From Psychrobacillus glaciei (lineage in GTDB: Bacteria > Bacillota > Bacilli > Bacillales_A > Planococcaceae), in the NCBI RefSeq assembly GCF_008973485.1, contig NZ_CP031223.1, forward strand, positions 1,736,001-1,800,000: DNA of 64,000 nucleotides, read 5' to 3'. The notes under the pieces are model-generated. The model did not search any database. It was not told where the DNA came from and worked only from the letters and a program-made list of their open reading frames with translations. The translations under genes were made by a program, and so were the position numbers. Below, piece after piece: positions 53,241 to 62,881 of this stretch. Position 1 is the first letter of the stretch. Each line of letters opens with the position of its first letter.

Positions 53241-53254
53241 CTCCTCTCAAAACA

Positions 53255-53314
53255 AAAAAACGGAAGCACCAATTTCCACGCATGAATGCGCAAGAAACGG
53301 TGCTTCCGTTTTTT
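53255..53314. terminator. Long bidirectional hairpin
   Basis: AAAAAACGGAAGCACC (53255-53270) and GGTGCTTCCGTTTTTT (53299-53314) form a perfect 16-bp stem, with a second small stem CGCAT/ATGCG inside the loop. Confidence 0.8.
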
Positions 53315-53329
53315 TTCGTACATATAAGA

Positions 53330-53709
53330 TTTATATAAGCATATTAAATAATTATTTTATTTACAAGCCCTGCTCACATAATATTTTGAGTGAGGCATTT
53401 TTATTTGTCCAAAAATGAAATATTAGATACTCTACAATTACATTCAACCGCTGGTATGGGTCCAAATATGTTAATGGCTAAACTAGCACTAAGACTACTA
53501 AAAATAATTATGTACATGAATGAAAAGTGTTTAAAAAAGTGAGTTATTTCTATGTTTTCAAGTGTACATTATTGTGTACATAAATATTAGACGACATTCG
53601 CCTGTTCGAGCCAAAAAATAAAGTTTGATAATAAATAATCTCTTAAGTACGATATCCTTAAGAGTTTTTTGTATTTTTCGGAGATAGGGTTATTGAATGA
53701 AGAAAGAAG
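53330..53709. other. Gene-poor stretch with a terminator hairpin
   Basis: No supported gene. CTCTTAAG (53640-53647) and CTTAAGAG (53657-53664) followed by T6 form a terminator. The rest is AT-rich DNA with short broken frames. Confidence 0.5.
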
Positions 53710-54189
53710 TTGAGAGTCATTATGGTAAATGCTAGTGAAAAATTTATGATGGAGCCTGCCGAGAAAGGCAAAGAATTATTGAAAACATATGCTTTTGAGA
53801 ATCCGGAAATAATAAGAAGTAAGCATAGTTATGAGAAGGATTATTACCTTCCGCTGAATCTCGGTAACCGAAAAATAATTATTCATTATACTCATAGGAG
53901 GAATCTTTATATTGATAACTGTCTCGACCGTTTCGCATTGTTGGAAAACCATGAGATTCGTGTTACAGAAAAGAAAAATCTCTATCGACTAAAGGGAGTT
54001 GAGAATATCACGCGATTAAATAGATATCCTGTTTCTTCACTTGGCATCGAAAGTTTTTCTTACTTGATTCAGAATAGCAAACATCTAGCGGATGGTTACT
54101 GTCTTTTTAGATTAGATAGTTCAGAAGTCTTTTATAAATATCTTTATAAGTTATATTTGAACAACAAAGATTTATTTATTAGCCGCTGA
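53710..54189 (+). CDS. Hypothetical protein
   Basis: 159 aa, soluble, basic; RKIIIHYTHRRNLYIDNCLD is a notable block. No family recognised. TTG at 53710 has GAAAGAAG upstream; the ATG at 53722 is an alternative. Confidence 0.5.
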   Translation: MRVIMVNASEKFMMEPAEKGKELLKTYAFENPEIIRSKHSYEKDYYLPLNLGNRKIIIHYTHRRNLYIDNCLDRFALLENHEIRVTEKKNLYRLKGVENITRLNRYPVSSLGIESFSYLIQNSKHLADGYCLFRLDSSEVFYKYLYKLYLNNKDLFISR

Positions 54190-54435
54190 GAGCCTAAACT
54201 TATATTAAAGAAGTAAGGTAAAAGTGTAAAAGAGGCTACTTAAACGGGGGTTACTCCAAAAGGATTAATGCTCTTTTTGTTGAAGTTATGTTCCTTTTGG
54301 ATGCAAAATATATTAGATTCTACGAATTCGGTAGCTCTAGAGATGTTTTAAGTGTTTGTATCACCAAAAAACAATTATGTAAGCTGTTCGAATGTTAGCT
54401 CGCTTTTCAATCCTTCTGATTTAATAGCGCCAAAA

Positions 54436-54482
54436 AAGTAACCTCTCTACCCTAATCAAACTAGGGGAGGGTTACTTTTTTA
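54436..54482 (+). terminator. Terminator upstream of the Ntn gene
   Basis: AGTAACC and GGTTACT enclose a GC-rich imperfect stem (CTCTCTACCC / TAGGGGAGG) and are followed by T6. Confidence 0.7.
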
Positions 54483-54495
54483 ATGTACTCTAACT

Positions 54496-54690
54496 ATGTC
54501 AAACGTATTTTTGTTTATTCTGCCTCAGTATAGAATAATCGTTAGGACGTTTTATTCAAAATCAACTAATAACTTGAATTATAAGCAAAATACAGCTTAT
54601 ATAGGACGTATTAAAGCCGATATAAAATTTATAAACGGCTATATAAAAGAAATTTTGACCGAATTATATAAGAGAAAAGATGAGGGATAA
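54496..54690 (+). CDS. Short gene directly upstream of the Ntn-domain protein
   Basis: 64 aa ending YIKEILTELYKRKDEG, 3 bp before the next ATG. No clear ribosome site and no family. The close spacing suggests coupling with the Ntn gene, but it could be a remnant. Confidence 0.35.
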   Translation: MSNVFLFILPQYRIIVRTFYSKSTNNLNYKQNTAYIGRIKADIKFINGYIKEILTELYKRKDEG

Positions 54691-54693
54691 GTA

Positions 54694-56487
54694 ATGACGT
54701 ATTGTTTTGCATGGAAGGCTGATGATGAAATTTACATTGTTGCAGATTCATTAACTTCTTCTGAAAATAATGATTTAGAAGTTGAAGCTGATTATTCAAG
54801 TATGGGGGAAAAGTATGGAGAATATAATTCACGCTTTGTTGCAGAAACGGATATAAAAATTTATATAAAAGATAATTATGTTATTGCATTTTCAGGTTAT
54901 TTGGATACCTATGAGGAAATAAAAAGTAAATTAAATTTAATGGTTGGATTGCCAGATGATCAAATCATTTCTTATCTTATGGAAATTGTATCAGATGGAG
55001 AATTGATACTTGCAATTCATCAGAAAGATAATAATAAATTATTTGTATTAAATAAAAGAGAAGTTAAAGAAATAACTAATTATATAAGTATAGGAAGTGG
55101 TAGAGCAATAGGAATGTTAGATGATCTAATGAAGAGGTTTTCAAAAACATTCCCAGACTTTAAAGATGAAACTATAGACGATAAGCCTAGGAAAAAAATA
55201 AGTGCTGCTACTGCATATCTTCAAATGATATCTTTGAAAAATAATTTTTTAGAACATGGAGTAGGTGGGACTATATGTGGTGTCTGCATTTATGATAATA
55301 AAATAGAGTGGAATGATGATTTACTTTATTTTTTTTATGATGAAAATTTTAAGAATAAAAAGCTCATAAACATGATTATTAGAAATAATAATATTTTGAC
55401 CGGTTCAGATTTTACTGGATTAACTAAGCTATTTAGATTTCCAGAAGTAGATGACAAATTGGATGAAGTAAGTATGAGGAAACTTGTTCGTTCTATGCAT
55501 AAAAATATGTCCTCACATATACCAAGATATATTGTATTTTATAGTACCGATTTAAATAATATTTATTTTTATGACACACATAGAAAAACACAAACTAGCT
55601 TAGTAAGAATGTTTCAACGCAGAAGTAGTGGGAAAATTAAGTGGGAAATATTCACTATACCATTTTTAATATCTAACTTTTTATTGCAAAACAACAATAA
55701 AGAAGAATTGGCGCCCCCTTTTCATTATTTAGAGGGACTTCCAGTTCCGTATGAATCGAGAGATTATTTAATAGAAAACACAGAAAACATTGAGGATATA
55801 GAATTTGAATATGATTATTTCGATCAACCGTTAGAAAATATTCAAATTAATATTGATATAGAAAAGTACTTTAAATTTGGATTAGAAGACTATGAAAATT
55901 TAATTATTGTTAATTTCGAATATCTGGAAGAAAAAATTATTGAATTAAGAAATTTTTATAAAGGACTAAATATTCAATTTGATAGCTCTAAAATATTAAA
56001 AAAACTTTGTGAATTTTTGAAGAAGGAATGGGGTGTAGATAAATTTGAAATTCTAGTATTTAGCAAGAATTATCAATTCTTCTACGAAAAAATAGATGAT
56101 TTAGAATTAAATTTAATAAAAAACAAGAATGAATACTCAGGTTTTTTAATTAAATTATTACATAATTACTATGTAGATCATAGATATTTTCATTTGAATA
56201 AAATTTTCATAATTGACGATAGTTCAGATTTCAATGATTTATTCGAAATTTTGCCTGATTATAATAAAAATAGAGAAGAAGCAGATATTTTTATTATAAA
56301 AAATCAAAACGGTGAGTCAGAAGTATTGTATTCCCCATATCATTATAATGCTGATATATTATTTTCACAGTTATCGGGACTAAGTTATGAAGCTCTAGGA
56401 TTGTGGAGTCCACTAGAGTATTCCGAAGATGAACTCGAGGGAATAAGGAAATATATAAATGAACAAATAGATAACTCGAAAATATAG
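54694..56487 (+). CDS. Large protein with proteasome-like Ntn-hydrolase domain
   Basis: 597 aa. After Met, Thr begins T-YCFAWKADDEIYIVADSL, giving a Thr1...Asp17 spacing identical to proteasome beta/HslV. Lys in TDIKIYIKDNYVIAFSGYLD fits the Lys33 strand and glycine turn. The Ntn-like domain covers about 1-220; the rest (about 380 residues) is acidic, without recognised domain, and includes YLEEKIIELRNFYKG. The codon use is very AT-rich compared with the host part. A TniQ/TnsD remnant follows 12 bp later. A defence or regulatory protease is possible; nothing proves it. Confidence 0.6.
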   Translation: MTYCFAWKADDEIYIVADSLTSSENNDLEVEADYSSMGEKYGEYNSRFVAETDIKIYIKDNYVIAFSGYLDTYEEIKSKLNLMVGLPDDQIISYLMEIVSDGELILAIHQKDNNKLFVLNKREVKEITNYISIGSGRAIGMLDDLMKRFSKTFPDFKDETIDDKPRKKISAATAYLQMISLKNNFLEHGVGGTICGVCIYDNKIEWNDDLLYFFYDENFKNKKLINMIIRNNNILTGSDFTGLTKLFRFPEVDDKLDEVSMRKLVRSMHKNMSSHIPRYIVFYSTDLNNIYFYDTHRKTQTSLVRMFQRRSSGKIKWEIFTIPFLISNFLLQNNNKEELAPPFHYLEGLPVPYESRDYLIENTENIEDIEFEYDYFDQPLENIQINIDIEKYFKFGLEDYENLIIVNFEYLEEKIIELRNFYKGLNIQFDSSKILKKLCEFLKKEWGVDKFEILVFSKNYQFFYEKIDDLELNLIKNKNEYSGFLIKLLHNYYVDHRYFHLNKIFIIDDSSDFNDLFEILPDYNKNREEADIFIIKNQNGESEVLYSPYHYNADILFSQLSGLSYEALGLWSPLEYSEDELEGIRKYINEQIDNSKI

Positions 56488-56499
56488 GAGTGTTTCAGG

Positions 56500-56770
56500 T
56501 TGCTAACTTTTCACAAATCCATATCCAGATGAGTTGTTGTATTCGGCCAATACGTACTACCATCTTTATAGTGGAAATCTTGATACCTAGTGTGGATATT
56601 GGTATATAGAGAAGACTACTCTGAATGTGAAGAAGGTTCTCTCGTTCCACACATTAAAACCTACCAATCACACTTCAATGAGTTTCAGTATGGGGACAAG
56701 AAAACAGCCATTAGGGATGATTAGTGTATCCGATTATAGCACCTTATTTAGATACCAATACAGACGACTG
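56500..56770 (+). pseudogene. TniQ/TnsD remnant (Tn7-like target selector)
   Basis: FTNPYPDELLYSANTYYHLY, followed by SGN, is the characteristic start of TniQ/TnsD proteins. A TAG (56592), an indel at about 56505 and the missing body show that it is dead. TAGGAG and TTG at 56500 mark the former start. Only about 90 codons remain. Confidence 0.6.
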
Positions 56771-56891
56771 GGCATTTGAGGAAGCAATAAAAGAATTATT
56801 TAATAAACATTCTCATCTTGATATAGTGTTTATCTACAATAAAGAAATTCATCTTCAACAATCGGCTGAGATTGTGGAACAACAGAAGTAG
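56719..56891 (+). pseudogene. Unidentified C-terminal gene fragment
   Basis: An open, protein-like end (YLDTNTDDWAFEEAIKELF, then HLDIVFIYNKEIHLQQ) in a frame different from the TniQ remnant. It has no start. Source gene not recognised. Confidence 0.35.
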
Positions 56892-57126
56892 AATTTGATC
56901 GGACTTTAAAAACAAATATAAATCCTCTGTAGAGGGAATCTATTTTGATTAATTTCAAAATGGATTCTTTTTATTTATCGTAAACTATTGGTTTCTCAAG
57001 TATTTTTAATCTAAACTTATTTCAAAACTACATTTTGAATACTGAAAACGATTACTTGCCAATTGGCACTTCTACCACTACCTGCATCCTCCTACTAGAT
57101 GACCTCCTGGAAAAAGCCAAATACTC

Positions 57127-57590
57127 ATGCGAGACTATAACAAAATAGAAGAAGTTAAAGTCGTAATTCTTGAAATGTGTGAGGATGTTGCGAAGAGGGC
57201 TAGAGATTCACATCAAGCAGCTAGAACTATTTCATTAGGAATTGGCTATAGCAAAAATGCTTTGGTGGAGGATTTCAGCGGGCTAGAACAATACATGAAG
57301 CTACTAACGATACAATTAATATATACAATGTTTGCTTAGATTTATTAAAAGAAAATTATACTAGAAATCCTGTAAGGCAAATAGCAATTTCCATAACAAA
57401 ATTAGAAGATGAACACTCAATGCAGCTTAACCTTTTTGAAAAACAAAATTGGAAGAAAAGAAAACTCGCAACTGCAATGGACAGCATAAGAAATCGATAT
57501 GGCTCCGCAGCATTATTGAGAGCAGTATCTTACACTCCTGCAGGAACCGCAGTAAAACGTTCAAAAATGGTTGGTGGACAGAAAGGATAG
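57127..57590 (+). pseudogene. UvrX-type Y-family DNA polymerase, C-terminal remnant
   Basis: VAKRARDSHQAARTISLGIG is the little-finger domain start of UvrX/DinB-type polymerases. After a frame change near 57272 it goes on with IHEATNDTINIYNVCLDLL, VRQIAISITKLED and RNRYGSAALLRAVSYTPAG to TAG. The catalytic palm is gone. The YolD gene directly behind is the usual operon partner. Confidence 0.75.
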
Positions 57591-57601
57591 GAGGAAATCA
57601 T

Positions 57602-57934
57602 GTGATAAAAGATCGAGGTATGAAAAAATGGCAAGGCATGATGTTACCAGAGCATGTTAGATTACTAGGAGATCGTCGACGAAGTTTAATGAAGACTGGA
57701 CGTCCAGAGTTAGATGAGCAAGAGTTACAATCGATCCAGGAGATACTAGAAAAACTTATGAAGTATAGTGCAGAAGCTGATTATAAACTGTGGGAAAATG
57801 GTGAATTCCAAACATATCGAGGCACTATTACTAAAATCGATGAATACAACAGACAAATTCACTATATTGATTCTTTCAGTAATCGGTGTGAACCACTTAG
57901 CATCGATAATATCGTAGATATTTCACCTTTATAA
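57602..57934 (+). CDS. YolD-like protein, copy 2
   Basis: 110 aa: KDRGMKKWQGMMLPEHVRLL, PELDEQELQSIQEILE, then IDNIVDISPL. GTG start with AGGAGG upstream, 11 bp after the polymerase remnant. Clear paralogue of the gene at 47539. Confidence 0.8.
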   Translation: MIKDRGMKKWQGMMLPEHVRLLGDRRRSLMKTGRPELDEQELQSIQEILEKLMKYSAEADYKLWENGEFQTYRGTITKIDEYNRQIHYIDSFSNRCEPLSIDNIVDISPL

Positions 57935-57986
57935 TTGAAGGACTTTTCAATATCACCTCGAATAGTATCCAAAAGGGGTGAATAAA

Positions 57987-58172
57987 TTGAAAAAGAAATA
58001 TGCAGTAGAAATAACTTTTTAAAATGGTCAGAGCTATGAATTTGAAACAAATTCAGATGTGCGTAAATTAGAACCTGAAGAGATTAATGGGGCACGTATT
58101 ATCACAACAGAAGAAGAAACCGTTATAAATATAATTCACATTAAAGAAATGAAGGTAACTGAACTAAGATGA
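57987..58172 (+). pseudogene. Small protein gene with one in-frame stop
   Basis: A 62-codon frame from TTG (AAGGGGTG upstream) with TAA at 58020-58022 as the only break. The rest (GQSYEFETNSDVRKLEPEEI) is intact to 58172. No family recognised. Confidence 0.45.
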
Positions 58173-58214
58173 AAAGAAACCACCAACCATTATATTTGGA
58201 AGGTGGTTTTTATG

Positions 58215-59051
58215 TTATTTAGCTACAGTAAACACAAATGGCTCGATATCAATGTCGTAATTATCGCTATATCCTTCTGCGTAAATCTGTAATTCAGCAG
58301 TTGCAGGATCCATTGCAGGGAATGTTACAACACCTGTAGTTGTGATACCTGGTAGTAAATCGCTTTGAACTTCTGGATATCCAGTGTCATATTCATATAT
58401 TCCTTCAAATTGAGAACCACCAGAAACTATCTTCATATTGTGTGTATAAAATGAAATTTTATCTTTTGTATTATTTGTCACGCTTACATATACACGAGTA
58501 TGCTTTTTAGCAAATTCAATTTTCTCTAAAGTAACGACAAAACCATGCTGATCAATTGGTTTATTTATTTCAATTGTTGCTAACGTAGGTGCAATCGCAG
58601 AAATGTAATCGGTAACTTCTATTGAAGATGCTTTGACCATAGGAGCAAGGATAGTGCCACCTAACATATTTTCACCTTCGAATACGTCTTTAACTACGCC
58701 TTTTACTTTTATGTAATCCCCATCGGAAACTACTAATTCTGGATCATCAATACCAACGATTGTATTATATTCATTGTTTTCTGGGTCAGCATAAACTTGA
58801 AGATATGTCCCGTCTTTATCCTTTTCTGGCGTAGTAAATACTTGACCGATAAATTCATAATTAAAGTTTTTATAATCCTTTGGTGAAGTATATAATTTTG
58901 CGATATCACTCTCTTCAATTGTCTTTCCAGTTACATCACTTGAAGTTTCAACTTTTTTCTCCTTATCAGTACTTTTTTCCTCTTCTGAACCACATGCAAC
59001 TAGGATTAAAGTCGTAATAATAGTTGCAATAAAAAATAGATTTTTCTTCAT
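58215..59051 (-). CDS. Lipoprotein with OB-like and DUF4352-type domains
   Basis: 278 aa. Signal peptide with lipobox LVAC puts the lipid Cys near residue 19. An acidic linker leads to an OB-like domain (about 50-140: YEFIGQVFTTPEKDKDGTYL) and an immunoglobulin-like DUF4352-type end with VYVSVTNNTKDKISFY and PGITTTGVVTFPAM. ATG at 59051 has AGGGAG upstream. Exported small lipoproteins of this type are common in mobile elements; role unknown. Confidence 0.75.
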   Translation of the reverse strand: MKKNLFFIATIITTLILVACGSEEEKSTDKEKKVETSSDVTGKTIEESDIAKLYTSPKDYKNFNYEFIGQVFTTPEKDKDGTYLQVYADPENNEYNTIVGIDDPELVVSDGDYIKVKGVVKDVFEGENMLGGTILAPMVKASSIEVTDYISAIAPTLATIEINKPIDQHGFVVTLEKIEFAKKHTRVYVSVTNNTKDKISFYTHNMKIVSGGSQFEGIYEYDTGYPEVQSDLLPGITTTGVVTFPAMDPATAELQIYAEGYSDNYDIDIEPFVFTVAK

Positions 59052-59376
59052 ATTTTCAAACTCTCCCTTCATTTCCCATTTTATTAGATTTGTAATTGAA
59101 AGTACACATAAAAAAACAGATAACTACGATCAGTTATCTGTCTTCACAAATTTAATTTCTATTTTCATATCTAAAGCTACCGGAATCAAAGGTGCGAGCA
59201 TTTATAGAATTTTGCCTTATGATGACACATCGAGTGTGACACAACGAATCGGAGTCGAAGAAGCTAGTAATGACGTGGCTTGTCCTCCACAATTCGAAGA
59301 CCTAAGCATTTAATCTTTTAATCTTTTAAGTTCTAAACAAGCAAAAAATATATATAACCTTTCAGAAGAATTATCT

Positions 59377-59613
59377 TTGCAAGCTGAAAACAAAAAAATA
59401 TACATGAATGAGTACCAAACAATGCTATTCGATTTCATGAATAGTTTACCAATGCAAGATAATCTAAAAGATGAATTGCATAAAGTTGCTCTAGTTACAG
59501 AGATTGATAGTGTAAAAGATTTCATAATAGCGAAAAACATCATTTTCAATCTTATAAGAGATATTGCGGATGGTACATTGACGATTACTAAGACTTTAGA
59601 AACGTGTTTGTAG
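59377..59613 (+). CDS. Doubtful short gene, possibly a remnant
   Basis: 78 codons from TTG with a weak AGAAG upstream. The frame stays protein-like for some 15 codons before the start, which suggests a truncated larger gene. No family recognised. Confidence 0.3.
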   Translation: MQAENKKIYMNEYQTMLFDFMNSLPMQDNLKDELHKVALVTEIDSVKDFIIAKNIIFNLIRDIADGTLTITKTLETCL

Positions 59614-59786
59614 GAGCTTATAACAAAGCGAGTGAGTGTTCGAAGGATAAGGCCTCTTCTACATCATCTGTGGAGGAAGAACCTCGTGTGAGCAAGCCGG
59701 TACCATTTTATAATTGGTTAGAAGAGGGAGAGGAACGAACTGTAAATGAGAGTAACCTCAATATAGATAATTGGTTATTATGGTAA
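59604..59786 (+). pseudogene. C-terminal fragment, replication-protein-like tail
   Basis: 60 codons ending with KPVPFYNWLEEGEE and NIDNWLLW. The VPFYNWLE block is seen near the end of DnaD-like phage replication proteins. No ribosome site, so likely a remnant. Confidence 0.3.
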
Positions 59787-59820
59787 AATATTATAACTAA
59801 TAGTTTTGGAGGATAAATGA

Positions 59821-60381
59821 ATGTTTGGATTTGGTATATATAAAAAAAGAGATGTTGAATTATATAGGGAGTTGTATGAAAGTGATGAAATAATGATCCA
59901 CAAATTAAGGAAGGATATTATGAATTTAGAAGAATCACGTGATTTAGTTGATTATATTAAAGCTATCAAAGATGATTCTATCGTTGGTATAGTGCAAAAT
60001 AAAGACCGAGAATTATTTGCACTTACAAAAAGAGAAGATTATAACAATCTAACGATAACAATGAAAAACTCATATAGAAATGAATATCCATATGTGAATG
60101 TAACTTTATATAAGAATGTTAAAGTAGATGAACTTGGAGTAATTTGGACAGCGAATCAAGAATTATTTGTTGAAGGGATTTTTGCAAAAAATAAAAGAAA
60201 AGGTAACGGCAGAATATTAATTAATGCGGTTATATCATATGCTAAAGCCAATCAATACAATTCGATTGCTGGTAGAATAATAGATGAGGATAAAAATGCT
60301 ACTCCTGGTTTACCAGACTTTTATGAAGAAATGGGATTTACTTTAAACGAAGAAGGATCCTATTTTAAAATGAAACTATAA
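59821..60381 (+). CDS. GNAT-family N-acetyltransferase
   Basis: 186 aa. The acetyl-CoA loop of motif A reads AKNKRKGNGRILINAVISYA near residue 122, and LPDFYEEMGF is the usual motif B end near 163. An N-terminal ~40-residue helix precedes the domain. GGAGG precedes the ATG. The substrate cannot be told. Confidence 0.75.
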   Translation: MFGFGIYKKRDVELYRELYESDEIMIHKLRKDIMNLEESRDLVDYIKAIKDDSIVGIVQNKDRELFALTKREDYNNLTITMKNSYRNEYPYVNVTLYKNVKVDELGVIWTANQELFVEGIFAKNKRKGNGRILINAVISYAKANQYNSIAGRIIDEDKNATPGLPDFYEEMGFTLNEEGSYFKMKL

Positions 60382-60496
60382 ATGAGAAAAAGACTACCCT
60401 TAATGAGTGGTAAATATCATCTGTTTTCAGCTTTGGTCATTTGCAGAGCATGACTCTAATTAATTACAGATTATATGAATTGAAAGGAATTATGAT

Positions 60497-60595
60497 GTGG
60501 AAAAAACAAAGTATACATTTCATCATTTCGTTATCGTAGATGGTCAAAGAAAGGAAATTGATCCAACTAAAGTCGACTTTATTGCTGATCAATGA
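60497..60595 (+). CDS. Very small phage-type protein
   Basis: 32 aa from GTG with AAAGGAAT upstream: TKYTFHHFVIVDGQRKEIDP. Short proteins with DGQRKEIDP-like ends recur in Bacillus phages. Support is limited to the ribosome site and the composition. Confidence 0.35.
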   Translation: MEKTKYTFHHFVIVDGQRKEIDPTKVDFIADQ

Positions 60596-60753
60596 AAGCT
60601 TTTATGGGCGAATCTATCGACAGGAAAAGAACACATGATTGTAAAAAAGTTGACCCAATTCGTCAATACTCACGCATTTTACCCAGCGCTGATTTGCGCT
60701 CGTCGGATTTCTTTATTTCGAGTTCTTACTTTTGTGTGATTGGGGGTGTAAAA

Positions 60754-60976
60754 ATGCATGAGTTGTTAAAAGTTGCAGAAGTAGAAAATACTTAAGTGCG
60801 ATAAAGGCTTCGTATATAAACTTATCAAAAGTGGTCAATTAATTGGATTGAAACTAGGACGTATGAAAGTTTCTACTATTGAATTAGAAGAATTCATGAG
60901 ACGTAATGCTGGAAAAGATTTGACTGATCCGTGCAATGTTAAAGAATTAAAGGTTACAACGAGTGAGGAGAAATAA
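60754..60976 (+). pseudogene. Frameshifted excisionase-type HTH gene
   Basis: MHELLKVAEVENT then stop. The continuation DKGFVYKLIKSGQLIGLKLG, VSTIELEEFMRRNAGK lies in another frame to TAA at 60976. GGGGGTG precedes the ATG. Together with the next entry it forms a decayed module of the 41679-42193 type. Confidence 0.65.
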
Positions 60977-60978
60977 GC

Positions 60979-61240
60979 ATGCAGCAATTAAAGGTAGAAC
61001 TATTCGTCCCTATTCCAACAAATAAGTACTTATTTCTAAAGTGGAACTGGAAGAGTTAAAGAAGCAAATCCTGAATGATGTTTATTAGACTATCAAGGAC
61101 GCGGAAAAATGTACTGGACAAAACACGAGTGGATAAAAGGAAATATTTTGTATCCATCAAAGTTCAAAAAAATATTAGATGTTCATAATGGGGGATTCGT
61201 TTACTATCCACAAGTGAAAGAAGTAAAAACCAATCACTAG
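60979..61240 (+). pseudogene. Decayed paralogue of the 41867 gene
   Basis: QQLKVELFVPIPTNKY, then SKVELEELKKQIL, IKDAEKCTGQ and DVHNGGFVYYPQVKE are spread over several frames with stops. The intact copy at 41867 has VELEITIPSD, SKVELDELKQQ and ENGGFVYYPSAK in the same order. Confidence 0.65.
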
Positions 61241-61296
61241 AATAAAGAACACTAGATCAGGCGGACATATAGCCAAGTTAGTTGAGCGGAAAAAAG

Positions 61297-62061
61297 CTAA
61301 ATGACTATACGTTTTTTCAAGTGCTTTCTATAAGTTACTAATGTATCAATGATTACAAAAGTTAATAATGCTTCAGTTATAAATTTACTTCCATTAAGTA
61401 AAAATGTTAATGAGATTAATAAGTCATCAACAAAACGATAAACTAAACCATCACTTAAATTAAACAATGATATTAAGTGGAATGTTGATTCAGTTATTTT
61501 GTCAATTACCTTCTGATTTGAAAAACCTAAAAAGTCAATAACATTAAAAAATATATACGTGGTAAGTAATAGTATATATATGTGTATACTAAGTAAATTT
61601 TGATGGATTTTGGCTTGTTCTTTTTCAATAGCTTTAGTGGTAGGTTCTGTGTTCAATATCTTATTTAGTCCAAATAAACTCAATATGTATATCTTTTTAA
61701 AAAGTGGTAAATGAGCATATGTAAAAAAGAAAAGCGTAAAGACCAAATAACCAACTGTTTTAAAATAATAATCATTCTGAATGTATTGTCGTGTAATTTC
61801 AAACTGGTTTAGCGCAATGAAAATAAAAATATAAAGTAATAGTCCTAAAACTATTGGGGTTATAATACGTGTCGAAACAATAGCAATAAGTTGCATTAAT
61901 AATACTATAACTATAGTTACTAATAACAATAAAACTCTAAGTAAATATTTTAATGAATCAAATATTATTTTTAAAACTTTATTCCATGAGTAGAATGAAG
62001 CTATTATGGGCAAACAGATTAATAAACAGATGAAATTCAAATATATAATGAAAAACACCAT
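61297..62061 (-). CDS. Polytopic membrane protein of unknown function
   Basis: 254 aa, six or more hydrophobic helices (for example FICLLICLPIIASFY, VLLLLVTIVIVLLMQLIAIV, VLGLLLYIFIFIAL). ATG at 62061 has AAAGGTG upstream. No family recognised; stands alone on the minus strand. Confidence 0.6.
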   Translation of the reverse strand: MVFFIIYLNFICLLICLPIIASFYSWNKVLKIIFDSLKYLLRVLLLLVTIVIVLLMQLIAIVSTRIITPIVLGLLLYIFIFIALNQFEITRQYIQNDYYFKTVGYLVFTLFFFTYAHLPLFKKIYILSLFGLNKILNTEPTTKAIEKEQAKIHQNLLSIHIYILLLTTYIFFNVIDFLGFSNQKVIDKITESTFHLISLFNLSDGLVYRFVDDLLISLTFLLNGSKFITEALLTFVIIDTLVTYRKHLKKRIVI

Positions 62062-62412
62062 AATCACACCTTTTTTATTTCAATAGTTATCTAGGAATAT
62101 ATCGGTTGAGAAATTGATGTTTTAAATATACGTCAAAGAAAAAAGTAGGTGAGTAAAATTTATAAGGGTTACTTAAAGGGAAATGGGAAACATGTTGCAA
62201 CTGCTTTTAAGGATGGCAGCATGTTATCTCGTTTGGATGATACTTAATGGCAAACAAATTAAATGTCCATAATGCAATCACGAAATAGATAGTGAAGTAA
62301 TTAGGGATATACCGAGTAACAATTAATAAGGAGGCCAGATCCATTTGATCTTGGGTGCTCTTTTTGTATTACGATAATTTTTGTTGTATTGTAATTTAAA
62401 GGGGTGGTATTC

Positions 62413-62592
62413 ATGGAAGACTGGGTAACTATAGACGAAGAAGTAATAGATGAAATGCCTTGTGTATGCAGCGAAGGAATGCAATATAAGGTGAGATTGG
62501 TAGAAATGGACTTAATAAATAATAAAAGAAGAAACCGAATCTTAGTAAAGATCGAATGTCCTAATCCAGGTTGCTCTTCGAATTTAAAATAG
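62413..62592 (+). CDS. Small possible zinc-ribbon protein
   Basis: 59 aa with CVC near residue 18 and CPNPGC near the end, a possible four-cysteine metal site. ATG at 62413 follows AAAGGGGTGG. Confidence 0.5.
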   Translation: MEDWVTIDEEVIDEMPCVCSEGMQYKVRLVEMDLINNKRRNRILVKIECPNPGCSSNLK

Positions 62593-62651
62593 GAATGTTA
62601 GTTACAATCATTTCCATTCACATTATGATTAGTGTGGGAGGAGGTGGGAAC

Positions 62652-62876
62652 ATGGATACAGAAAAGTGGTTACAAAAATTTATAGATGAATTGCCAATAG
62701 GTACTGAACTAGAGGTAAACTCTGTAGACAATGAAATTGATTTTAAAGTGAGAAGAGAAGAGTTATTCGAAATTATTAAACCGTATGGTTTAGATATATT
62801 GAATTCAGAAGAAACTTCTCCTGAAATACTCGAAGATATTAAAAAACAAATCATTGAAAAATTACAATCAAAATAA
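62652..62876 (+). CDS. Small acidic hypothetical protein
   Basis: 74 aa, helical, GGAGGAGG before the ATG at 62652. A longer frame from 62571 has no ribosome site. No family recognised. Confidence 0.55.
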   Translation: MDTEKWLQKFIDELPIGTELEVNSVDNEIDFKVRREELFEIIKPYGLDILNSEETSPEILEDIKKQIIEKLQSK

Positions 62877-62881
62877 TACAT

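Noticed and set aside
28942-53314. Complete inducible prophage
   Set aside because: Terminase, portal, capsid and nearly all tail genes are absent and the lysis genes are frameshifted.
53575-53620. tRNA-like 3' end (CCTGTTCGAGCC)
   Set aside because: No acceptor or anticodon stems could be formed around it.
59200-59312. Protein-like end (YRILPYDDTSSVTQRIGVEE)
   Set aside because: Possible gene remnant, but too short and without known relatives to list as a feature.
62130-62250. Short fragment (GKHVATAFKDGSMLSRLDDT)
   Set aside because: May be part of a lost gene, but no start, family or second fragment supports it.
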